From assembly GCF_003057745.1 (NCBI RefSeq), contig NZ_QBJD02000013.1:78355-142354 (forward strand): DNA of 64,000 nt, given 5' to 3'. The notes beneath the pieces were generated by a model. The model was given only the letters and a program-made list of their open reading frames with translations. It was not told the origin of the DNA and did not search any database. The position numbers and the translations under genes were made by a program. Shown piece by piece: positions 27,623 to 37,373 of this stretch (position 1 is the stretch's first letter; every line of letters starts with the position of its first letter). The DNA is from Enterobacter sp. RIT418 (GTDB lineage: Bacteria; Pseudomonadota; Gammaproteobacteria; Enterobacterales; Enterobacteriaceae).

Positions 27623-30600
27623 GTTTATGGAAGAAGATAAGCCTCGGGGTGCTGATTTTTATCGTGCTGCTGCTCGGTACGGTGGCGTTCCTGGTGGGCA
27701 CCACCACCGGCCTGCATCTGCTGTTTAACGCCGCGAACCGCTGGGTGCCGGGGCTGGAAATTGGCCAGGTGACGGGCGGCTGGCGCGATCTGCGCGTGAA
27801 GAACCTGCGCTATGAGCAGCCTGGCGTGGCGGTTAACGCCGGCGAGTTTCATCTGGCGGTGAAGCTCGGCTGCCTGCGGGACAGCAAGCTCTGCGTTAAC
27901 GATCTGTCGCTAAAAGATGTTAACGTGGCGATAGATTCGAAGAAAATGCCGAAGTCTGCGCCGGTTGAAGAGGAGGACAGCGGCCCGCTGAACCTCTCCA
28001 CGCCGTACCCGATTGCGCTTTATCGGGTCGCGCTGGATAACGTCAATATCAAGATCGACGACACCACGGTGTCGGTGATGGATTTCACCTCCGGCCTGCG
28101 CTGGCAGGAGAAAAACCTCACCCTGACGCCTACCTCGCTGCAGGGGCTGCTGATTGCCCTGCCGAAAGTGGCGGACGTGGCGCAGGAGGAGATCGTCGAG
28201 CCGAAGATCCAGAATCCGCAGCCGGAAGAGAAGCCGCTGGGCGAAACCCTGAAGGACCTCTTCTCCAAACCGGTGCTGCCGGAAATGACCGACGTCCATC
28301 TGCCGCTTAACCTCAATATTGAAGAGTTTAAGGGCGAGCAGCTGCGCCTGACGGGCGATACCGATCTCACGGTGTACAACCTGCTCCTCAAAGTCAGCAG
28401 CATCGACGGCAATATGAAGCTGGACGCGCTGGATATCGACACCAATCAGGGATCGGTTAACGCGTCAGGGCATGCCCTCCTGCGCGACAGCTGGCCGGTG
28501 GATATCACGCTCAACAGCGCGCTCAACGTCGACCCGCTGAAGGGCGAGAAGGTGAAGCTGAAGGTCGGCGGCGCGCTGCGCGAGAAGCTGGATGTCGGCG
28601 TGAATCTCTCCGGCCCGGTGGATATGGTCCTGCGCGCGCAAGCGCAGCTGGCGGAAGCCGGGCTGCCGATCAACCTTGAGGTTGTCAGCAAGCAGCTGTA
28701 CTGGCCGTTTACCGGTGAAAAACAGTTCCAGGCCGACGACCTGAAGCTGAAGCTGAGCGGCAAGATGACCGATTACACGCTCTCCTTCCGCACCGCGGTG
28801 AAGGGGCAGGGCGTGCCGCCTGCAAACATCACCCTGGATGCAAAAGGCAACGAGCAGCAGGTCAATCTCGACAAGCTGACCGTGGCGGCGCTGGAAGGCA
28901 AAACCGAGCTGACCGCGCTGCTGGACTGGCAGCAGGCGATCAGCTGGCGCGGCGAGCTGAAGCTGACGGGCATCAACACGGCGAAAGAGGTCCCGGAGTG
29001 GCCGTCAAAACTCGACGGGCTGATCAAAACCCGCGGCAGCCTCTACGGCGGCACCTGGCAGATGGACGTGCCGGAGATCAAGCTCTCCGGCAACGTGAAG
29101 CAGAATAAGGTTAACGTCGATGGCTCCCTGAAGGGAAACAGCTATCTGCAGTGGGTCATTCCCGGCCTGCACGTGGCGCTGGGGCGTAACACCGCGGATA
29201 TTAAAGGCGAGCTGGGGGTGAAGGATCTTGATCTGGACGCCACCATCGACGCGCCGAATCTGGACAACGCTCTGCCGGGCCTCGGCGGCACGGCAAAAGG
29301 GCTGGTCAAGGTGCGCGGCACGGTGGATGCGCCGCAGCTGCTGGCCGATATCACCGCCAATAACCTGCGCTGGCAGGCGCTCTCCGTCGCGCGCGTTCGC
29401 GTGGAAGGTGACGTGAAATCCACCGACCAGATCGGCGGCAACCTGAACCTGCGCGTGGAGCGTATCTCCCAGCCGGACGTCAATATTGGCCTTGTGACGC
29501 TGGACGCCAAAGGCAACGAGAAGCAGCACGACCTCCAGCTGCGGGTGCAGGGCGAGCCGGTCTCCGGGCAGCTGCATCTGACCGGGAGCTTTGACCGCAA
29601 GGAAGAGCGCTGGAAGGGCACGCTGGATAATACTCGCTTCAGCACGCCGGTCGGGCCGCTGGCGCTGTCGCGGTCCATCGCGCTGGACTACCGCAACGCC
29701 GAGCAGAAAATCAGCATAGGGCCGCACTGCTGGACCAACCCGAACGCCGAGCTGTGCGTGCCGCAGACTATTGATGCCGGTGCGGAAGGGCGCGCGCAGA
29801 TCACCCTCAACCGCTTCGATCTGGCGATGCTGAAACCGTTTATGCCGGACACCACTCAGGCGAGCGGCGTCTTCAGCGGCAAGGCAGACGTGGCGTGGGA
29901 CACCACCAAAGAGGGGCTGCCGCAGGGCAGCGTGACGCTCTCCGGGCGTAACGTGAAGGTGACGCAGGTGGTCAACGACGCCTCGCTGCCGGTGGCGTTC
30001 GACACGCTCAACCTGAATGCGGATCTGCACAACAACCGCGCCGAGCTCGGCTGGACGATCCGCCTGACCAACAACGGCCAGTTCGACGGGAAAGTGCAGA
30101 TTACCGATCCTCAGGGGCGGCGCAATCTGGGCGGCAACGTCAACATTCGCAACTTCAACCTGGCGATGGTAAACCCGATCTTCTCGCGCGGCGAAAAAGC
30201 GGCGGGCATGCTGAACGCTAACCTGCGCCTGGCGGGGGATGCGCAGAACCCGCAGCTGTTCGGGCAGATGGGGCTTAACGGCGTCGACATCGACGGCAAC
30301 TTTATGCCGTTCGATATGCAGCCGAGCCAGATCGCCATGAACTTCAACGGCAGAAGCTCGACGCTTGCCGGGGTGGTGCGCACGCAGCAGGGCGAAATTA
30401 ACCTCAGCGGCGACGCCGACTGGAGCCAGCTGGAAAACTGGCGCGCCCGCATCGCGGCGAAGGGGAGCCGGGTGCGCATTACGGTGCCGCCGATGGTACG
30501 CCTCGACGTATCGCCTGACGTGGTCTTTGAAGCGACGCCGAGCCTCTTCACGCTGGACGGCAGCGTGGACGTGCCGTGGGCGCGAATCGTGGTTCACGAC

Positions 30601-31395
30601 GTGCCGGAAAGCGCGGTCGGCGTCTCCAGTGATGAAGTTATGCTCAATGAAAATCTGAAACCTGTCGAAGAGAAGAGCGCGGGCATACCGATCAATAGTA
30701 ATCTTATCGTACACGTGGGGAACAACGTGCGGTTGGATGCGTTTGGGCTGAAGGCGAGACTCACCGGCGACCTGAAGGTTGCGCAGGATAAACAGGGGCT
30801 TGGTCTGAACGGGCAAATCAATATTCCTCAGGGGCGCTTCCACGCCTATGGGCAGGATTTGATTGTGCGTAAAGGCGAGCTGCTGTTCTCCGGACCACCG
30901 GATCAGCCGCTGCTGAACATCGAGGCGATCCGTAACCCAGACGCCACGGAGAACGACGTGATTGCCGGGGTGCGCGTGACCGGCTCGGCGGATGAACCGA
31001 AAGCGGAGATCTTCTCCGACCCGGCGATGTCGCAGCAGGAAGCGCTCTCTTATCTGCTTCGCGGGCAGGGCCTGGAGAGCGGGCAAAGCGACAGCGCGGC
31101 GATGACCTCAATGTTAGTTGGCCTGGGGGTTGCACAAAGTGGTCAGGTTGTGGGTAAAATCGGCGAGACGTTTGGCGTAAGCAATCTGGCGCTGGACACC
31201 CAGGGCGTAGGTGACTCGTCGCAGGTGGTGGTCAGCGGCTATGTACTGCCGGGTCTGCAGGTGAAATACGGCGTGGGGATCTTTGACTCGCTGGCCACAC
31301 TCACGCTACGCTATCGCCTGATGCCTAAGCTATATCTGGAAGCAGTGTCTGGCGTAGATCAGGCACTTGATCTGCTCTATCAGTTTGAGTTTTAG
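27619..31395 (+). CDS. tamB: Translocation and assembly module inner-membrane subunit TamB, 1258 aa
   Basis: TamB is an AsmA/VPS13-like bridge protein: one N-terminal transmembrane anchor (residues ~7-28) and a very long periplasmic beta-taco groove that reaches TamA at the outer membrane, with a role in anterograde phospholipid transport. The C-terminal DUF490/TamB domain covers about 900-1258, with the conserved [13 protein letters not shown] and [19 protein letters not shown] segments and a terminal YQFEF. Length is normal for Enterobacterales (about 1259). ATGA overlap with tamA indicates coupled translation. ytfP follows after two bases. Confidence 0.97.
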   Translation: MSLWKKISLGVLIFIVLLLGTVAFLVGTTTGLHLLFNAANRWVPGLEIGQVTGGWRDLRVKNLRYEQPGVAVNAGEFHLAVKLGCLRDSKLCVNDLSLKDVNVAIDSKKMPKSAPVEEEDSGPLNLSTPYPIALYRVALDNVNIKIDDTTVSVMDFTSGLRWQEKNLTLTPTSLQGLLIALPKVADVAQEEIVEPKIQNPQPEEKPLGETLKDLFSKPVLPEMTDVHLPLNLNIEEFKGEQLRLTGDTDLTVYNLLLKVSSIDGNMKLDALDIDTNQGSVNASGHALLRDSWPVDITLNSALNVDPLKGEKVKLKVGGALREKLDVGVNLSGPVDMVLRAQAQLAEAGLPINLEVVSKQLYWPFTGEKQFQADDLKLKLSGKMTDYTLSFRTAVKGQGVPPANITLDAKGNEQQVNLDKLTVAALEGKTELTALLDWQQAISWRGELKLTGINTAKEVPEWPSKLDGLIKTRGSLYGGTWQMDVPEIKLSGNVKQNKVNVDGSLKGNSYLQWVIPGLHVALGRNTADIKGELGVKDLDLDATIDAPNLDNALPGLGGTAKGLVKVRGTVDAPQLLADITANNLRWQALSVARVRVEGDVKSTDQIGGNLNLRVERISQPDVNIGLVTLDAKGNEKQHDLQLRVQGEPVSGQLHLTGSFDRKEERWKGTLDNTRFSTPVGPLALSRSIALDYRNAEQKISIGPHCWTNPNAELCVPQTIDAGAEGRAQITLNRFDLAMLKPFMPDTTQASGVFSGKADVAWDTTKEGLPQGSVTLSGRNVKVTQVVNDASLPVAFDTLNLNADLHNNRAELGWTIRLTNNGQFDGKVQITDPQGRRNLGGNVNIRNFNLAMVNPIFSRGEKAAGMLNANLRLAGDAQNPQLFGQMGLNGVDIDGNFMPFDMQPSQIAMNFNGRSSTLAGVVRTQQGEINLSGDADWSQLENWRARIAAKGSRVRITVPPMVRLDVSPDVVFEATPSLFTLDGSVDVPWARIVVHDVPESAVGVSSDEVMLNENLKPVEEKSAGIPINSNLIVHVGNNVRLDAFGLKARLTGDLKVAQDKQGLGLNGQINIPQGRFHAYGQDLIVRKGELLFSGPPDQPLLNIEAIRNPDATENDVIAGVRVTGSADEPKAEIFSDPAMSQQEALSYLLRGQGLESGQSDSAAMTSMLVGLGVAQSGQVVGKIGETFGVSNLALDTQGVGDSSQVVVSGYVLPGLQVKYGVGIFDSLATLTLRYRLMPKLYLEAVSGVDQALDLLYQFEF

Positions 31396-31397
31396 CA

Positions 31398-31742
31398 ATG
31401 CGAATATTTGTTTACGGCAGTTTACGCACCAGGCAGGGCAACAGTCACTGGATGACTAACGCCCTGCTGCTGGGAAATTACAATATCGAAAACTACCAGT
31501 TGTACAGTCTGGGCCACTATCCAGGCGCGGTTCCCGGAAACGGAACGGTACAGGGTGAGGTTTATCGTATTGATAATGCCACGCTTGCCGAACTTGATGC
31601 CTTGCGCACCAGGGGCGGTGAGTACGCACGTCAGTTGATCCAGACTCCTTATGGGAGTGCCTGGATGTATGTCTATCAGCGTCCCGTCGAGGGACTGAAG
31701 CTGATAGAAAGCGGTAACTGGTTGGACAGAGACCAGTACTGA
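31398..31742 (+). CDS. ytfP: Gamma-glutamylcyclotransferase-fold protein YtfP
   Basis: A 114-residue AIG2/GGCT-like protein. The family fold starts with the substrate-cavity loop VYGSLRTRQGNSHW at residues 4-17, and an acidic residue at the usual catalytic position is plausible in ELDALRTRGGEY (about 68-78). The biochemical substrate in bacteria is unknown. It is the third gene of the tamA-tamB-ytfP unit, two bases after tamB, and is followed by a strong terminator. Confidence 0.94.
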   Translation: MRIFVYGSLRTRQGNSHWMTNALLLGNYNIENYQLYSLGHYPGAVPGNGTVQGEVYRIDNATLAELDALRTRGGEYARQLIQTPYGSAWMYVYQRPVEGLKLIESGNWLDRDQY

Positions 31743-31750
31743 TAAACGAC

Positions 31751-31779
31751 AACGCCACCGAAAGGTGGCGTTGTTTTTT
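31751..31779 (+). terminator. Rho-independent terminator of tamA-tamB-ytfP
   Basis: AACGCCACC, loop GAAA, GGTGGCGTT, then GTTTTTT, starting 8 bp after the ytfP stop. Confidence 0.95.
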
Positions 31780-31788
31780 GCGCCTCTT

Positions 31789-31813
31789 GTCGGGTAAGCG
31801 CAGCGCGCCGGGC
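31789..31813. repeat. REP-like palindrome
   Basis: GTCGGGTAAGCGCAGC followed by GCGCCGGGC resembles the enterobacterial repetitive extragenic palindrome (GTCGGGTAAG...CCCGGC type). It sits between the convergent ytfP and ppa terminators, a common site for such elements. Assignment rests on resemblance only. Confidence 0.5.
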
Positions 31814-31827
31814 AATACTCTCCAGAC

Positions 31828-31854
31828 ACAAAAAAGCCCCGACTCGCGGGGCTT
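31828..31854 (-). terminator. Rho-independent terminator of ppa
   Basis: Read on the minus strand, AAGCCCCG and CGGGGCTT arms around a 5-nt loop are followed by TTTTTT, 18 bp beyond the ppa stop. Confidence 0.92.
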
Positions 31855-31871
31855 AATAACAGCAGTGAGAA

Positions 31872-32402
31872 TTACTTCTTCGCCGCGCGCTCGAAAGACG
31901 CCACGATCTCAGCTTTCGCTGCTTCCGCGTTGTCCCAGCCGTCGACTTTAACCCACTTGCCTTTTTCGAGGTCTTTATAGTGCTCGAAGAAGTGAGTGAT
32001 CTGCGCTTTCAGCAGCTCTGGCAGGTCGTTCACATCTTTGATGTGATCGTATTCTTTGCTCAGCTTGGTGTGCGGAACGGCAACCAGCTTCGCATCTTCA
32101 CCGGATTCGTCGGTCATTTTCAGCACGCCAACCGGGCGGCAGCGAATAACGGAGCCTGGCTCCAGCGGGTATGGCGTTGGGACCAGCACGTCAACCGGGT
32201 CACCGTCCAGAGACAGGGTGTGGTTGATGTAGCCGTAGTTGCACGGATAGAACATCGCGGTAGACATGAAACGGTCTACGAACAGGGCGCCGCTCTCTTT
32301 GTCCACTTCGTATTTGATAGGATCTGCGTTTGCCGGGATTTCGATAACAACGTAGATGTCTTCTGGCAGTTCTTTACCCGCAGGGACGTTGAGTAAGCTC
32401 AT
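31872..32402 (-). CDS. ppa: Inorganic pyrophosphatase
   Basis: The enzyme is a cytosolic Mg2+-dependent hexameric enzyme hydrolysing pyrophosphate to phosphate, pulling biosynthetic reactions forward. The start at 32402 gives [19 protein letters not shown] and a 176-residue protein, the size of the E. coli enzyme, with AAGGACACC just upstream. An in-frame ATG 150 bp further out exists but adds a non-homologous tail. Active-site segments are visible: [15 protein letters not shown], the signature [12 protein letters not shown] (metal-binding Asp residues), and [16 protein letters not shown]. Confidence 0.98.
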   Translation of the reverse strand: MSLLNVPAGKELPEDIYVVIEIPANADPIKYEVDKESGALFVDRFMSTAMFYPCNYGYINHTLSLDGDPVDVLVPTPYPLEPGSVIRCRPVGVLKMTDESGEDAKLVAVPHTKLSKEYDHIKDVNDLPELLKAQITHFFEHYKDLEKGKWVKVDGWDNAEAAKAEIVASFERAAKK

Positions 32403-32619
32403 GTCGGTGTCCTTAAAAATGGATGGTAAATAAGTGGCAGGTATTATAGCCAACTGGCGCTGAAAGTCTTCGCCTGTTTTCACCTTCTCTCCTCGTCTGG
32501 CCCACTTTTCAGACCGATTCCATGACAGGAAAATCCATAAACGCAGCCACATTTTTCATGCGGAAATGAAAGCGATTACAAACTTGTGATTAACGTTTTA
32601 TTCACTTTTCCGAAGTGTG

Positions 32620-32640
32620 ATGTAACGCAATTCGTTACAT
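32620..32640. promoter_or_regulatory. Palindromic operator candidate upstream of ytfQ
   Basis: Eight-bp arms ATGTAACG and CGTTACAT flank 5 nt (CAATT), 71 bp before the ytfQ start. The form resembles GntR/LacI-family operators. TATAGT at 32652-32657 could be the -10. No matching regulator gene is adjacent. The remaining 309-bp ppa-ytfQ gap shows nothing else firm. Confidence 0.55.
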
Positions 32641-32711
32641 ATATCATCGGCTATAGTCATTTCGCAGAACACCTTTTAACCAACAATAATTCACCCTACG
32701 AGGACGTTCAT

Positions 32712-33668
32712 ATGTGGAAGCGCTTACTTCTTGTTACAGCAGTTTCGGCAGCCATGTCGTCTATGGCGATCGCCGCCCCTCTGACCGTAGGTTTTTCGCA
32801 GGTTGGATCGGAATCCGGCTGGCGCGCGGCAGAGACCAGCGTTGCGAAAAGCGAGGCCGAAAAGCGCGGTATTACGCTGAAAATCGCTGATGGTCAGCAA
32901 AAACAAGAGAACCAAATCAAAGCGGTACGTTCATTCATCGCCCAGGGCGTGGATGCCATTTTCATTGCGCCCGTGGTTGCAACGGGCTGGGAGCCGGTGC
33001 TGAAGGAAGCGAAAGACGCTGAAATTCCGGTCTTCCTGCTCGATCGTTCCATCGACGTAAAAGACAAATCTCTCTATATGACCACCGTCACCGCCAACAA
33101 CGTGCTGGAAGGGCAGCTGATCGGCGACTGGCTGGTGAAGCAGGTCGACGGCAAGCCGTGCAACGTGGTTGAACTGCAGGGCACGGTCGGCGCGAGCGTG
33201 GCGATTGACCGTAAAAAAGGCTTTGCGGAGGCGATTGCCAAAGCGCCAAACATCAAGATTATCCGCTCCCAGTCCGGCGACTTTACCCGCAGCAAGGGTA
33301 AAGAGGTGATGGAAAGCTTTATCAAGGCGGAAAACAACGGCAAGAACATCTGCATGGTTTACGCCCACAACGATGACATGGTGATTGGTGCCATTCAGGC
33401 CATCAAGGAAGCGGGCCTGAAGCCGGGTAAAGATATCCTCACCGGCTCCATTGACGGCGTGCCTGATATCTACAAGGCAATGATTGACGGCGAGGCTAAC
33501 GCCAGCGTCGAGCTGACGCCAAACATGGCCGGTCCGGCCTTCGACGCGCTCGAGAAATTCAAAAAAGACGGCACGATGCCGGAAAAAGTGACCGTCACCA
33601 AATCCACGCTCTACCTGCCTGACACGGCGAAAGAAGAGTTAGAGAAGAAGAAAAATATGGGCTATTAA
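32712..33668 (+). CDS. ytfQ: Galactofuranose ABC transporter, periplasmic binding protein YtfQ
   Basis: YtfQ is a periplasmic sugar-binding protein of the ribose/galactose family that in E. coli binds galactofuranose (and galactopyranose). The start at 32712 follows ACGAGGACG and yields 318 residues, the E. coli length; a longer in-frame extension upstream is not conserved. Signal peptide residues 1-21 (MWKRLLLVTAVSAAMSSMAIA, cut before APLTVG). Type 1 periplasmic-binding-protein elements: FSQVGSESGWRAAE, IADGQQKQENQIKAVRSFI, LLDRSID, GTVGASVAIDRKKGF, YAHNDDM and SIDGV. It is the first gene of ytfQRT-yjfF. Confidence 0.97.
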   Translation: MWKRLLLVTAVSAAMSSMAIAAPLTVGFSQVGSESGWRAAETSVAKSEAEKRGITLKIADGQQKQENQIKAVRSFIAQGVDAIFIAPVVATGWEPVLKEAKDAEIPVFLLDRSIDVKDKSLYMTTVTANNVLEGQLIGDWLVKQVDGKPCNVVELQGTVGASVAIDRKKGFAEAIAKAPNIKIIRSQSGDFTRSKGKEVMESFIKAENNGKNICMVYAHNDDMVIGAIQAIKEAGLKPGKDILTGSIDGVPDIYKAMIDGEANASVELTPNMAGPAFDALEKFKKDGTMPEKVTVTKSTLYLPDTAKEELEKKKNMGY

Positions 33669-33677
33669 AACCCGCGC

Positions 33678-33793
33678 CCCTCACCCCAGCCCTCTCCCCG
33701 GAGGGGAGAGGGAGAAAGGCGAGTTGGGCAGAAAATTAAAGGCTGGCACGAACAGTTCCCTCTCCCCTCCGGGGAGAGGGTCAGGGTGAGGGG
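33678..33793. repeat. CCCTCACC...GGTGAGGG palindromic intergenic repeat, copy 1 (two hairpins)
   Basis: Outer arms CCCTCACCCCAGCCCTCTCC and GGGAGAGGGTCAGGGTGAGG enclose a central ~40 bp, with inner hairpins CCCTCTCCCCGGAGGGGAGAGGG on each side (arms CCCTCTCC/GGAGAGGG). It separates ytfQ from ytfR inside one operon. The right end (GAGGGGG) lies 7 nt before the ytfR ATG and is the only purine-rich ribosome-binding stretch there. Confidence 0.88.
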
Positions 33794-33799
33794 GAAAAT

Positions 33800-35302
33800 A
33801 TGACCACTGAACAACACCAGGAAATCCTCCGCACAGAGGGCTTAAGCAAATTCTTCCCCGGCGTAAAGGCGCTGGATAACGTCGATTTCAGCCTGCGGCG
33901 CGGCGAGATCATGGCGCTCCTCGGGGAAAACGGCGCGGGGAAATCGACGCTAATTAAAGCGCTGACCGGCGTCTACCACGCCGATCGCGGCACCATCTGG
34001 CTGGAAGGTAACGCCATTTCGCCAAAAAATACCGCCCACGCGCAGCAGCTGGGCATCGGGACGGTGTACCAGGAGGTAAACCTGCTGCCCAATATGTCGG
34101 TGGCGGATAACCTGTTTATCGGACGCGAGCCAAGGCGCTTCGGCCTGCTGCGGCGTAAGGAGATGGAAGCGCGCGCCACGGCGCTGATGGAATCTTACGG
34201 CTTCTCGCTCGACGTGCGCGAGCCGCTGAACCGCTTTTCGGTGGCGATGCAGCAGATTGTCGCTATCTGTCGCGCCATCGATCTCTCGGCGAAGGTGCTG
34301 ATCCTCGATGAACCCACCGCCAGCCTCGATACCCAGGAAGTGGAAATGCTCTTTACCCTGATGCGCCGGCTGCGCGATCGGGGCGTTAGCCTGATCTTCG
34401 TCACCCATTTCCTCGATCAGGTCTACGCGGTGAGCGATCGCATTACGGTGCTGCGCAACGGCTGCTTCGTCGGCTGCCGCGAAACCCGCGAGCTGCCGCA
34501 GATCGAGCTGGTCAAAATGATGCTCGGCCGCGAGCTGGAAACCAACGCGCTCCAGCGCGCGGGCCGCACGCTGCTGAGCGATAAGCCGGTCGCCGCGTTC
34601 AGCGGCTACGGCAAAAAAGGAACGATCGCGCCGTTCGATCTGGCGGTCCGCCCCGGCGAAATCGTCGGCCTGGCGGGCCTGCTGGGATCGGGCCGGACCG
34701 AAACCGCCGAGGTGATCTTCGGGATCAAGCCTGCCGACAGCGGCAGCGCGCTGATCAAAGGCAAACCGCAAACCCTGCGATCGCCGCATCAGGCGTCGTG
34801 CCTGGGCGTCGGCTTCTGCCCGGAGGATCGCAAAACGGACGGCATTATCGCCGCCGCCTCGGTGCGGGAAAATATCATTCTGGCGCTGCAGGCCCAGCGC
34901 GGCTGGCTGCGCCCGATCCCCAGACGCGAGCAAAACGCCATCGCCGAGCGCTTTATCCGCCAGCTCGGCATTCGCACGCCGAGCGCGGAGCAGCCGATTG
35001 AGTTTCTCTCCGGCGGGAATCAGCAGAAGGTGCTGCTTTCCCGCTGGCTGCTCACCAAACCGCAGTTCCTGATCCTCGACGAGCCGACGCGCGGCATCGA
35101 CGTGGGGGCGCACGCGGAGATTATCCGCCTGATCGAAACGCTCTGCGCGGACGGGCTGGCGCTGCTGGTGATCTCGTCCGAGCTGGAGGAGCTGGTGGGT
35201 TATGCCGATCGCGTCATCATCATGCGCGATCGCAAACAGGTGGCAGAGATCCCGCTGGATAAGCTGTCGGTTCCGGCGATCATGAATGCCATCGCGGCAT
35301 AA
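33800..35302 (+). CDS. ytfR: Galactofuranose ABC transporter, tandem ATPase YtfR
   Basis: YtfR is the energy-coupling subunit, 500 aa with two fused nucleotide-binding domains as in RbsA/MglA. First domain: Walker A GENGAGKST at ~41-49, degenerate signature FSVAMQQ, Walker B LILDEPTASLD. Second domain: degenerate P-loop GLLGSGRTET near ~298, signature LSGGNQQK, Walker B LILDEPTRGID. Asymmetric degeneration of one P-loop and one signature is normal for this class. Its stop is followed by AAGGAG for ytfT. Confidence 0.97.
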   Translation: MTTEQHQEILRTEGLSKFFPGVKALDNVDFSLRRGEIMALLGENGAGKSTLIKALTGVYHADRGTIWLEGNAISPKNTAHAQQLGIGTVYQEVNLLPNMSVADNLFIGREPRRFGLLRRKEMEARATALMESYGFSLDVREPLNRFSVAMQQIVAICRAIDLSAKVLILDEPTASLDTQEVEMLFTLMRRLRDRGVSLIFVTHFLDQVYAVSDRITVLRNGCFVGCRETRELPQIELVKMMLGRELETNALQRAGRTLLSDKPVAAFSGYGKKGTIAPFDLAVRPGEIVGLAGLLGSGRTETAEVIFGIKPADSGSALIKGKPQTLRSPHQASCLGVGFCPEDRKTDGIIAAASVRENIILALQAQRGWLRPIPRREQNAIAERFIRQLGIRTPSAEQPIEFLSGGNQQKVLLSRWLLTKPQFLILDEPTRGIDVGAHAEIIRLIETLCADGLALLVISSELEELVGYADRVIIMRDRKQVAEIPLDKLSVPAIMNAIAA

Positions 35303-35315
35303 GGAGTTAATGGTG

Positions 35316-36338
35316 ATGCCCCGATCCCTTTCGCAAACCGGCGAGGCAAAGCGTCGCTTCCGCTGGCCAACCGGCACGCCGCAGCTCGCGGCGCTGCTGC
35401 TGGTGCTGCTTGTCGATAGCCTCGTTGCGCCGCACTTTTTCCAGATTGTGGTTCAGGACGGGCGTCTGTTCGGCAGCCCGATCGATATCTTAAACCGCGC
35501 GGCTCCCGTCGCGCTGCTGGCGATCGGCATGACGCTGGTGATTGCCACCGGTGGGATCGACCTCTCCGTGGGGGCGATCATGGCGATTGCCGGTGCGACC
35601 GCCGCCTCGATGACCGTCGCCGGGCATAGCCTGCCGATGGTGCTGCTGGCGGCGCTTGGAACGGGCGTGCTGGCCGGATTATGGAACGGCATTCTGGTGG
35701 CGGTGCTTAAGATCCAGCCGTTCGTCGCCACCCTGATATTAATGGTCGCCGGGCGCGGCGTCGCGCAGCTGATCACCTCCGGGCAGATCGTCACCTTCAA
35801 CTCGCCGAGCCTGGCGTGGATCGGCAGCGGCAGGCTGTTCTTCTTCCCTACGCCGGTAATCATTGCCCTGGCCACGCTGGTGGTCTTCTGGCTGTTCACC
35901 CGCAAAACGGCGCTGGGCATGTTTATCGAAGCGGTGGGGATCAACATTCGGGCGGCGAAAAACGCCGGGGTCAACACGCGGCTGATGGTCATGCTCACCT
36001 ACGTGCTGAGCGGCGTCTGCGCCGCCATCGCGGGGGTGATTGTGGCGGCCGACATTCGCGGCGCGGACGCCAACAACGCCGGGCTGTGGCTTGAGCTGGA
36101 CGCTATTCTGGCGGTGGTGATCGGCGGCGGCTCGCTGATGGGCGGACGCTTTAACCTGCTGCTGTCGGTGGTGGGCGCGCTGATTATCCAGGGCATGAAC
36201 ACCGGGATCTTGCTCTCCGGCTTCCAGCCGGAGCTTAATCAGGTGGTAAAAGCGGTGGTCGTGCTCTGCGTGCTGATCGTGCAATCGCCGCGCTTTGTCA
36301 GCATCATCAAGGGGATACGCGCTCATGATAAAACGTAA
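35316..36338 (+). CDS. ytfT: Galactofuranose ABC transporter permease YtfT
   Basis: YtfT is an inner-membrane permease of the BPD_transp_2 (RbsC-like) family with about 8-10 membrane segments. The hallmark AIGMTLVIATGGIDLSVGA is at about 68-86, and AVGINIRAAKNAGVN and GANNAGLWLELDAILAVVIGGGSLMGG later on. The ATG at 35316 is chosen because AAGGAG is 9 nt away; the in-frame ATG at 35310 is only 3 nt from it. It forms the heteromeric channel with YjfF. Its last 14 bases overlap yjfF. Confidence 0.93.
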   Translation: MPRSLSQTGEAKRRFRWPTGTPQLAALLLVLLVDSLVAPHFFQIVVQDGRLFGSPIDILNRAAPVALLAIGMTLVIATGGIDLSVGAIMAIAGATAASMTVAGHSLPMVLLAALGTGVLAGLWNGILVAVLKIQPFVATLILMVAGRGVAQLITSGQIVTFNSPSLAWIGSGRLFFFPTPVIIALATLVVFWLFTRKTALGMFIEAVGINIRAAKNAGVNTRLMVMLTYVLSGVCAAIAGVIVAADIRGADANNAGLWLELDAILAVVIGGGSLMGGRFNLLLSVVGALIIQGMNTGILLSGFQPELNQVVKAVVVLCVLIVQSPRFVSIIKGIRAHDKT

Positions 36339-37305
36339 TTTACCGTTAACCATCACGCTGGGCGTGTTTGTGCTGGGCTATCTGTACTGTTTAACCCACT
36401 TCCCCGGCTTCGCCTCTACGCGCGTGATCTGCAACATTCTGACGGACAACGCCTTTCTCGGCATCATCGCCGTCGGCATGACCTTCGTGATCCTCTCCGG
36501 CGGAATCGATCTCTCGGTTGGCTCGGTTATCGCGTTTACCGGCGTGTTCCTCGCCAAGGCGATTGGCTTCTGGGGCATTTCGCCGCTGCTGGCCTTCCCG
36601 CTGGTGCTGGTGATGGGCTGCGCCTTTGGCGCCTTTATGGGGCTGCTGATCGACGCGCTCAAAATCCCGGCGTTTATCATTACCCTCGCGGGGATGTTCT
36701 TCCTGCGCGGCGTGAGCTATCTGGTGTCGGAGGAGTCGATCCCCATTAACCACCCGGTCTACGACACGCTCTCCAGCCTGGCGTGGAAAATTCCCGGCGG
36801 CGGGCGCCTCAGTGCGATGGGCCTGCTGATGCTCGGGGTGGTGGTGATCGGCATTTTCCTCGCCCACCGCACCCGCTTTGGCAACCAGGTGTACGCCATC
36901 GGCGGCAGCGCGACGTCGGCGAACCTGATGGGGATCTCGACCCGCAGCACGACGATCCGCATCTACATGCTCTCGACCGGCCTGGCGACGCTGGCGGGGA
37001 TTGTCTTCTCCATTTATACCCAGGCGGGCTACGCGCTGGCGGGCGTCGGCGTGGAGCTGGATGCGATCGCCTCCGTGGTGATTGGCGGCACGCTGCTCAG
37101 CGGCGGGGTGGGCACGGTGCTTGGCACGCTGTTCGGCGTGGCGATCCAGGGGCTGATCCAGACCTACATCAACTTCGACGGGACGCTCAGCTCGTGGTGG
37201 ACAAAAATCGCCATCGGTATCCTGCTGTTTATTTTCATCGCGCTGCAGCGCGGCCTGACCGTGCTTTGGGAGAATCGGCAGAGCTCGCCCGTCACGCGCG
37301 TATAA
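36325..37305 (+). CDS. yjfF: Galactofuranose ABC transporter permease YjfF
   Basis: The second permease subunit is paralogous to YtfT, with the same IAVGMTFVILSGGIDLSVGS motif and GVELDAIASVVIGGTLLSGG. The start ATG at 36325 (MIKRNLPLT) overlaps ytfT by 14 bp and aligns with the E. coli start; the product is 326 aa. The stop codon TAA is also the first triplet of a sigma-28 promoter for the next gene. Confidence 0.96.
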   Translation: MIKRNLPLTITLGVFVLGYLYCLTHFPGFASTRVICNILTDNAFLGIIAVGMTFVILSGGIDLSVGSVIAFTGVFLAKAIGFWGISPLLAFPLVLVMGCAFGAFMGLLIDALKIPAFIITLAGMFFLRGVSYLVSEESIPINHPVYDTLSSLAWKIPGGGRLSAMGLLMLGVVVIGIFLAHRTRFGNQVYAIGGSATSANLMGISTRSTTIRIYMLSTGLATLAGIVFSIYTQAGYALAGVGVELDAIASVVIGGTLLSGGVGTVLGTLFGVAIQGLIQTYINFDGTLSSWWTKIAIGILLFIFIALQRGLTVLWENRQSSPVTRV

Positions 37306-37329
37306 ATATTCTCCGGTAGCGGCCGATAC
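37303..37329 (+). promoter_or_regulatory. Sigma-28 (FliA) promoter of the chemoreceptor gene
   Basis: TAAATATT, 11-nt spacer, GCCGATAC: this matches the flagellar class 3 consensus TAAAGTTT-N11-GCCGATAA at the TAAA core, spacing and seven of eight -10 bases. It ends 44 bp before the chemoreceptor ATG, as expected for coregulation with flagella. Confidence 0.9.
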
Positions 37330-37373
37330 TCTTTCTTTATGCCCAGAAATATCTCGCTACCGGAAATAACATC

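Noticed and set aside
32403..32552. N-terminal extension of ppa to an upstream ATG
   Set aside because: The extension is not conserved, and the ATG at 32402 has a good ribosome site and restores the normal 176-residue length.
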